NCBI GenBank assembly: GCA_030039895.1
Contig: JASHUR010000018.1
Coordinates: 1 to 7,698 of the forward strand
Reading direction: 5' to 3'
Source of the DNA: Acidobacteriaceae bacterium
GTDB taxonomy: Bacteria; Acidobacteriota; Terriglobia; Terriglobales; Acidobacteriaceae
Length of the DNA: 7,698 nt
The notes under the pieces: model-generated
Databases searched by the model: none
Told to the model about the DNA's origin: nothing
Seen by the model: the letters and a program-made list of their open reading frames with translations, nothing else
Shown: one piece after another, positions 5,395 through 7,698 of the stretch
How the letters are laid out: each line of letters begins with the position of its first letter
Position numbering within the stretch: the first letter of the stretch is position 1
Position numbers and translations under genes: made by a program

Positions 5395-7698
5395 CGCACT
5401 TCCTCGCCCGGCTTGGGATGGAAGACCGTGCTCTCAGCGTTTGCACCGGAGATGCGTTGCGCCAGCTTGTCAAAGAAGATGTAGATCACCGGCGTGGTGT
5501 AAAGCGTGAGGACCTGGCTCAACAGCAGGCCGCCCACCATGGCAATGCCCAGCGGACGCCGCAGCTCAGAACCAAGGCCTGTTCCCAGGGCCAGCGGAAG
5601 TCCGCCGAGCAGGGCCGCCATTGTCGTCATCATGATGGGGCGGAAGCGCAGCAGGCTGGCCTCGTAAATCGCATCGGTCGAGCTCTTGCCGCGTTCTCGC
5701 TCTGCCTCCAGCGCGAAGTCCACGATCAAAATGCCGTTCTTCTTTACGATGCCGATGAGAAGAATGATGCCGATAATGGCCACGACATTGAGGTTCTGGT
5801 GGAACAGCATGAGCGCCAGCAGCGCACCCACGCCCGCTGAAGGAAGCGTGGAGAGAATGGTGATGGGATGAATGAAGCTCTCATAGAGCACGCCCAGTAC
5901 GATGTAGACAGTAACCAGCGCAGCCAGAATCAGCAGCGGCTCGTTGGTCAGCGAGTTCTTGAAGGCGGCGGCCGTTCCCTGGAAGGATGCCTGCAGGCTC
6001 GCCGGGAAGTGCAGGTTGTCCGCGACCTTATCAATGGCGGTGATGGCGCCGCCCAGCGATGCACCGGGAGCAAGGTTGAACGACACAGTCACCGACGGGA
6101 ACTGGCCCTGGTGGTTGATGGAGAGCGCTTCATTCGTCGTCGAATAGTGGCTGAAGGCGCTCAGCGGCACCGCGCTCGCCGCCTCCGAGCTTGTGGTTGT
6201 GTTGCTCGCGTTTACGTCTGTCAGCGTGCGCGCCGGAGGAGCCAGCGTATTGGGTGCAGGCGTGTACAGGGTTGAGCCGGTTAACGCATTCGACCCGGCA
6301 GAAGACGACCCTGACTCGGCAAAGGTTGTCGCAGCGCCCGCTCCGCTGGTGCCGTTTGACGCCCCTGACTGAACGTAAAGGTCGTTCAGATTGTTGGGAT
6401 TCTTCTGGAACTGGGGCATCGTCTCCAGAATGACGTGGTACTGGTTGAGCTGCGTGTACATGGTGCTGATCTGCCGCTGTCCGTAGGCGTCATACAGCGT
6501 GTTGTCCACCGTTGCCGGAGCAATCCCCAGCCGCGATGCGGTCACCCGGTCGATTATCAAGGACACGGCACGCGCACCTGTCTCCTGGTCGGTGGCCACA
6601 TCGGCCAGCTGGGGCAGCGTCTTCAGCTTGGTTACAAACTTGTTCGTCCACTCGTCGAGTTCGTTCTGGTCGGGATCTTCAAGCGTGTACTGGAACTGTG
6701 TCCGGCTCACGCGGTCGTCCACCGTGATGTCCTGCACAGGTTGCATGTAGAGCGTTATCCCGCTCACCTGCTTCAGGCTCTTTTGCAGCCGCAGAATCAC
6801 ATCCGACGCACTGATCTTGCGCACATCCAGCGGCTTGAGGTTGATGGACATGCGCCCGCTGTTCAGGGTTGTATTTGTGCCGTCTGCGCCGATAAAGGAG
6901 GACAGGCTCTCGACCGCCGGGTCCTTCAAAATGACCTGGGCCAGCTCCTGCTGCTTCTGCTTCATCGCATCGAAGGAAATCGACTGCGGGGCCTGCGAAA
7001 TGCCCTGGATTACGCCCGTGTCCTGCACCGGGAAGAAGCCCTTGGGAACAATAATGTACAGCCAGACGGTAAGAACCAGCGTGGCCAGTGCCACCAGCAG
7101 CGTGGCGCCCTGGTACTTGAGCACCCACTTCAGCGTCCGCCCGTAGAAGGCGATCATCCGCTCGAACGCCCGCTCAGACGTCTGATAGAACCACCCCTCC
7201 TGCGCTTTCGGGTCGTGCCGCAGAATTCGCGAGCACATCATGGGCGTCAGCGTGAGCGAGACCACGGCGGAAATCACAATGGTCACCGCCAGCGTGACTG
7301 CGAACTCGCGGAAGAGGCGTCCCACCACATCGCCCATGAAGAGCAGAGGGATGAGCACAGCAATGAGCGAGACGGTAAGCGAGAGAATCGTGAAGCCGAT
7401 CTGCCCCGCGCCCTTCAACGCTGCCTGAAGCGGCGGGTCGCCCTCTTCGAGATAGCGCGATATGTTCTCGATCATCACGATCGCGTCATCCACCACAAAG
7501 CCCGTGGAGATGGTCAGCGCCATCAGCGACAGGTTGTCCAGGCTGTAGCCCAGTAGATACATGGCCGCGAACGTGCCGATGAGCGAAAGCGGGACGGCAA
7601 CGCTGGGAATGATGGTCGCGTAGAGACTCCTGAGGAAGAGGAAGATGACCATGACGACGAGCGCCACGGTCAGCATCAGCTCGAACTCAACGTCGTTC
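5391..7698 (-). CDS. RND multidrug efflux permease, MdtB/MdtC-like, N-terminus beyond window edge
   Basis: This is a second RND proton/drug antiporter, paralogous to the downstream permease. The frame is open to base 7698, giving 768 residues. The first visible ones (NDVEFELMLTVALVVMVIF) are the run-in to TM2, so TM1 and the first porter half, about 330 residues, are missing. The ATG at 7676 is internal to TM2 and not the start. Numbering from that Met: TM2 1-16, TM3 21-42, TM4 49-70 with Asp63-Asp64, TM5-TM6 to about 147, TM7 191-210, second porter/docking half 211-578, TM8-TM12 580-735. Lys646 in GIVKKNGILIVDFAL and Arg679 in LRFRPIMMTT complete the proton relay. About 64 extra residues (439-502) interrupt the docking region compared with its neighbour, so the full protein should be about 1100 residues, longer than the usual 1030-1050. 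It is the first of the three visible operon genes, the MdtB position. A periplasmic adaptor gene probably lies upstream, outside the window. Confidence 0.95.
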   Translation of the reverse strand, partial: NDVEFELMLTVALVVMVIFLFLRSLYATIIPSVAVPLSLIGTFAAMYLLGYSLDNLSLMALTISTGFVVDDAIVMIENISRYLEEGDPPLQAALKGAGQIGFTILSLTVSLIAVLIPLLFMGDVVGRLFREFAVTLAVTIVISAVVSLTLTPMMCSRILRHDPKAQEGWFYQTSERAFERMIAFYGRTLKWVLKYQGATLLVALATLVLTVWLYIIVPKGFFPVQDTGVIQGISQAPQSISFDAMKQKQQELAQVILKDPAVESLSSFIGADGTNTTLNSGRMSINLKPLDVRKISASDVILRLQKSLKQVSGITLYMQPVQDITVDDRVSRTQFQYTLEDPDQNELDEWTNKFVTKLKTLPQLADVATDQETGARAVSLIIDRVTASRLGIAPATVDNTLYDAYGQRQISTMYTQLNQYHVILETMPQFQKNPNNLNDLYVQSGASNGTSGAGAATTFAESGSSSAGSNALTGSTLYTPAPNTLAPPARTLTDVNASNTTTSSEAASAVPLSAFSHYSTTNEALSINHQGQFPSVTVSFNLAPGASLGGAITAIDKVADNLHFPASLQASFQGTAAAFKNSLTNEPLLILAALVTVYIVLGVLYESFIHPITILSTLPSAGVGALLALMLFHQNLNVVAIIGIILLIGIVKKNGILIVDFALEAERERGKSSTDAIYEASLLRFRPIMMTTMAALLGGLPLALGTGLGSELRRPLGIAMVGGLLLSQVLTLYTTPVIYIFFDKLAQRISGANAESTVFHPKPGEEVR
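5401..5405 (-). promoter_or_regulatory. Ribosome-binding site for the complete RND permease
   Basis: GAGGA (part of AGGAAG-like GAGGAAG) lies 6 bases upstream of the ATG at 5394, inside the last codons of the upstream permease gene. With the ATGA start/stop overlap at 5391-5394 it fixes the start and suggests translational coupling. Confidence 0.7.
6171..6362 (-). other. Low-complexity Ser/Thr/Ala/Gly-rich insertion within the partial RND permease
   Basis: Aligning the two neighbouring permeases by eye, the partial one reads NDLYVQSG, then about 64 extra residues, then VPLSAF. The complete one reads KNIYLHTGNGPIPLSTM with no insertion. The flanks rejoin exactly in frame, and INHQGQFPSVTVSFNLAPG matches INHTGLFPSVTVSFNLAPG downstream. 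About 53 of the 64 residues are Ser, Thr, Ala, Gly, Asn or Pro and only four are charged, so the segment is probably disordered or a flexible loop. By family topology it is periplasmic, in the part equivalent to the docking domain of the second half of AcrB. Codon use is looser here, with TCA, ACA and GTA codons and a TTA Leu at 6282-6284, which suggests weak constraint. Its role is unknown. The boundaries are accurate to a few residues. Confidence 0.75.

Noticed and set aside
2440..5640. Near-identical short DNA stretches shared by the two permease genes, for example around 2447-2461 and 5547-5561, as a direct repeat or mobile element
   Set aside because: The matches are short and fall at conserved protein motifs, as expected for paralogous genes under the same constraint. 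I see no element boundaries.
6435..7556. Long + strand open frame (373 residues) antisense to the partial permease
   Set aside because: It lies wholly opposite a gene with clear RND motifs, and its translation is Arg/His/Gln-rich without recognisable domains. It is a typical antisense artefact of GC-rich coding sequence.
7674..7676. ATG at 7676 as a true start giving a 761-residue permease
   Set aside because: The seven preceding in-frame codons (NDVEFEL) match the conserved run-in to TM2, and a permease without TM1 and its first porter half would not be functional. The gene simply continues past the edge.

Overview
The window is almost entirely coding. It holds the 3' end of a small transaldolase gene on the + strand and, convergent to it, three genes of a tripartite RND (resistance-nodulation-division) efflux operon on the - strand. 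The cell envelope must be diderm (Gram-negative), because the operon includes an outer-membrane channel lipoprotein with a lipobox. The base composition looks moderately GC-rich. Tandem MdtB/MdtC-like permeases followed directly by a NodT/OprM-type channel would fit Acidobacteriota or a proteobacterium. That taxonomic guess is weak and rests on general impression only.

Layout, left to right. Positions 1-723 (+) encode a transaldolase that is nearly complete and probably lacks only a few N-terminal residues. A 13-base gap (724-736) separates its stop from the stop of the opposing operon, and I see no convincing terminator there. Positions 737-2302 (-) encode the outer-membrane channel, 2299-5394 (-) a full-length RND permease, and 5391-7698 (-) a second RND permease cut by the right edge. 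Its first roughly 330 residues lie outside. No stretch over 300 bases is without a gene, and I found no tRNA, rRNA, CRISPR array, insertion sequence or riboswitch.

Transcription of the operon runs right to left: permease 1 (partial), permease 2, channel. Both gene junctions are 4-base ATGA overlaps preceded by a purine-rich ribosome-binding site inside the upstream gene, so the three proteins are probably translationally coupled and made in fixed ratio. The two permeases belong to the MdtB/MdtC branch of the HAE1 family and both keep the proton-relay residues (Asp-Asp in TM4, Lys in TM10, Arg in TM11). By analogy with Escherichia coli MdtABC they may form a mixed trimer. A periplasmic adaptor (membrane fusion protein) is expected upstream, beyond the right edge.

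The gene set is an ordinary efflux system. The most unusual item is an insertion of about 64 residues, rich in Ser/Thr/Ala/Gly/Asn/Pro, in the docking-domain region of the first permease and absent from its neighbour. I did not find evidence of a novel system in this window.
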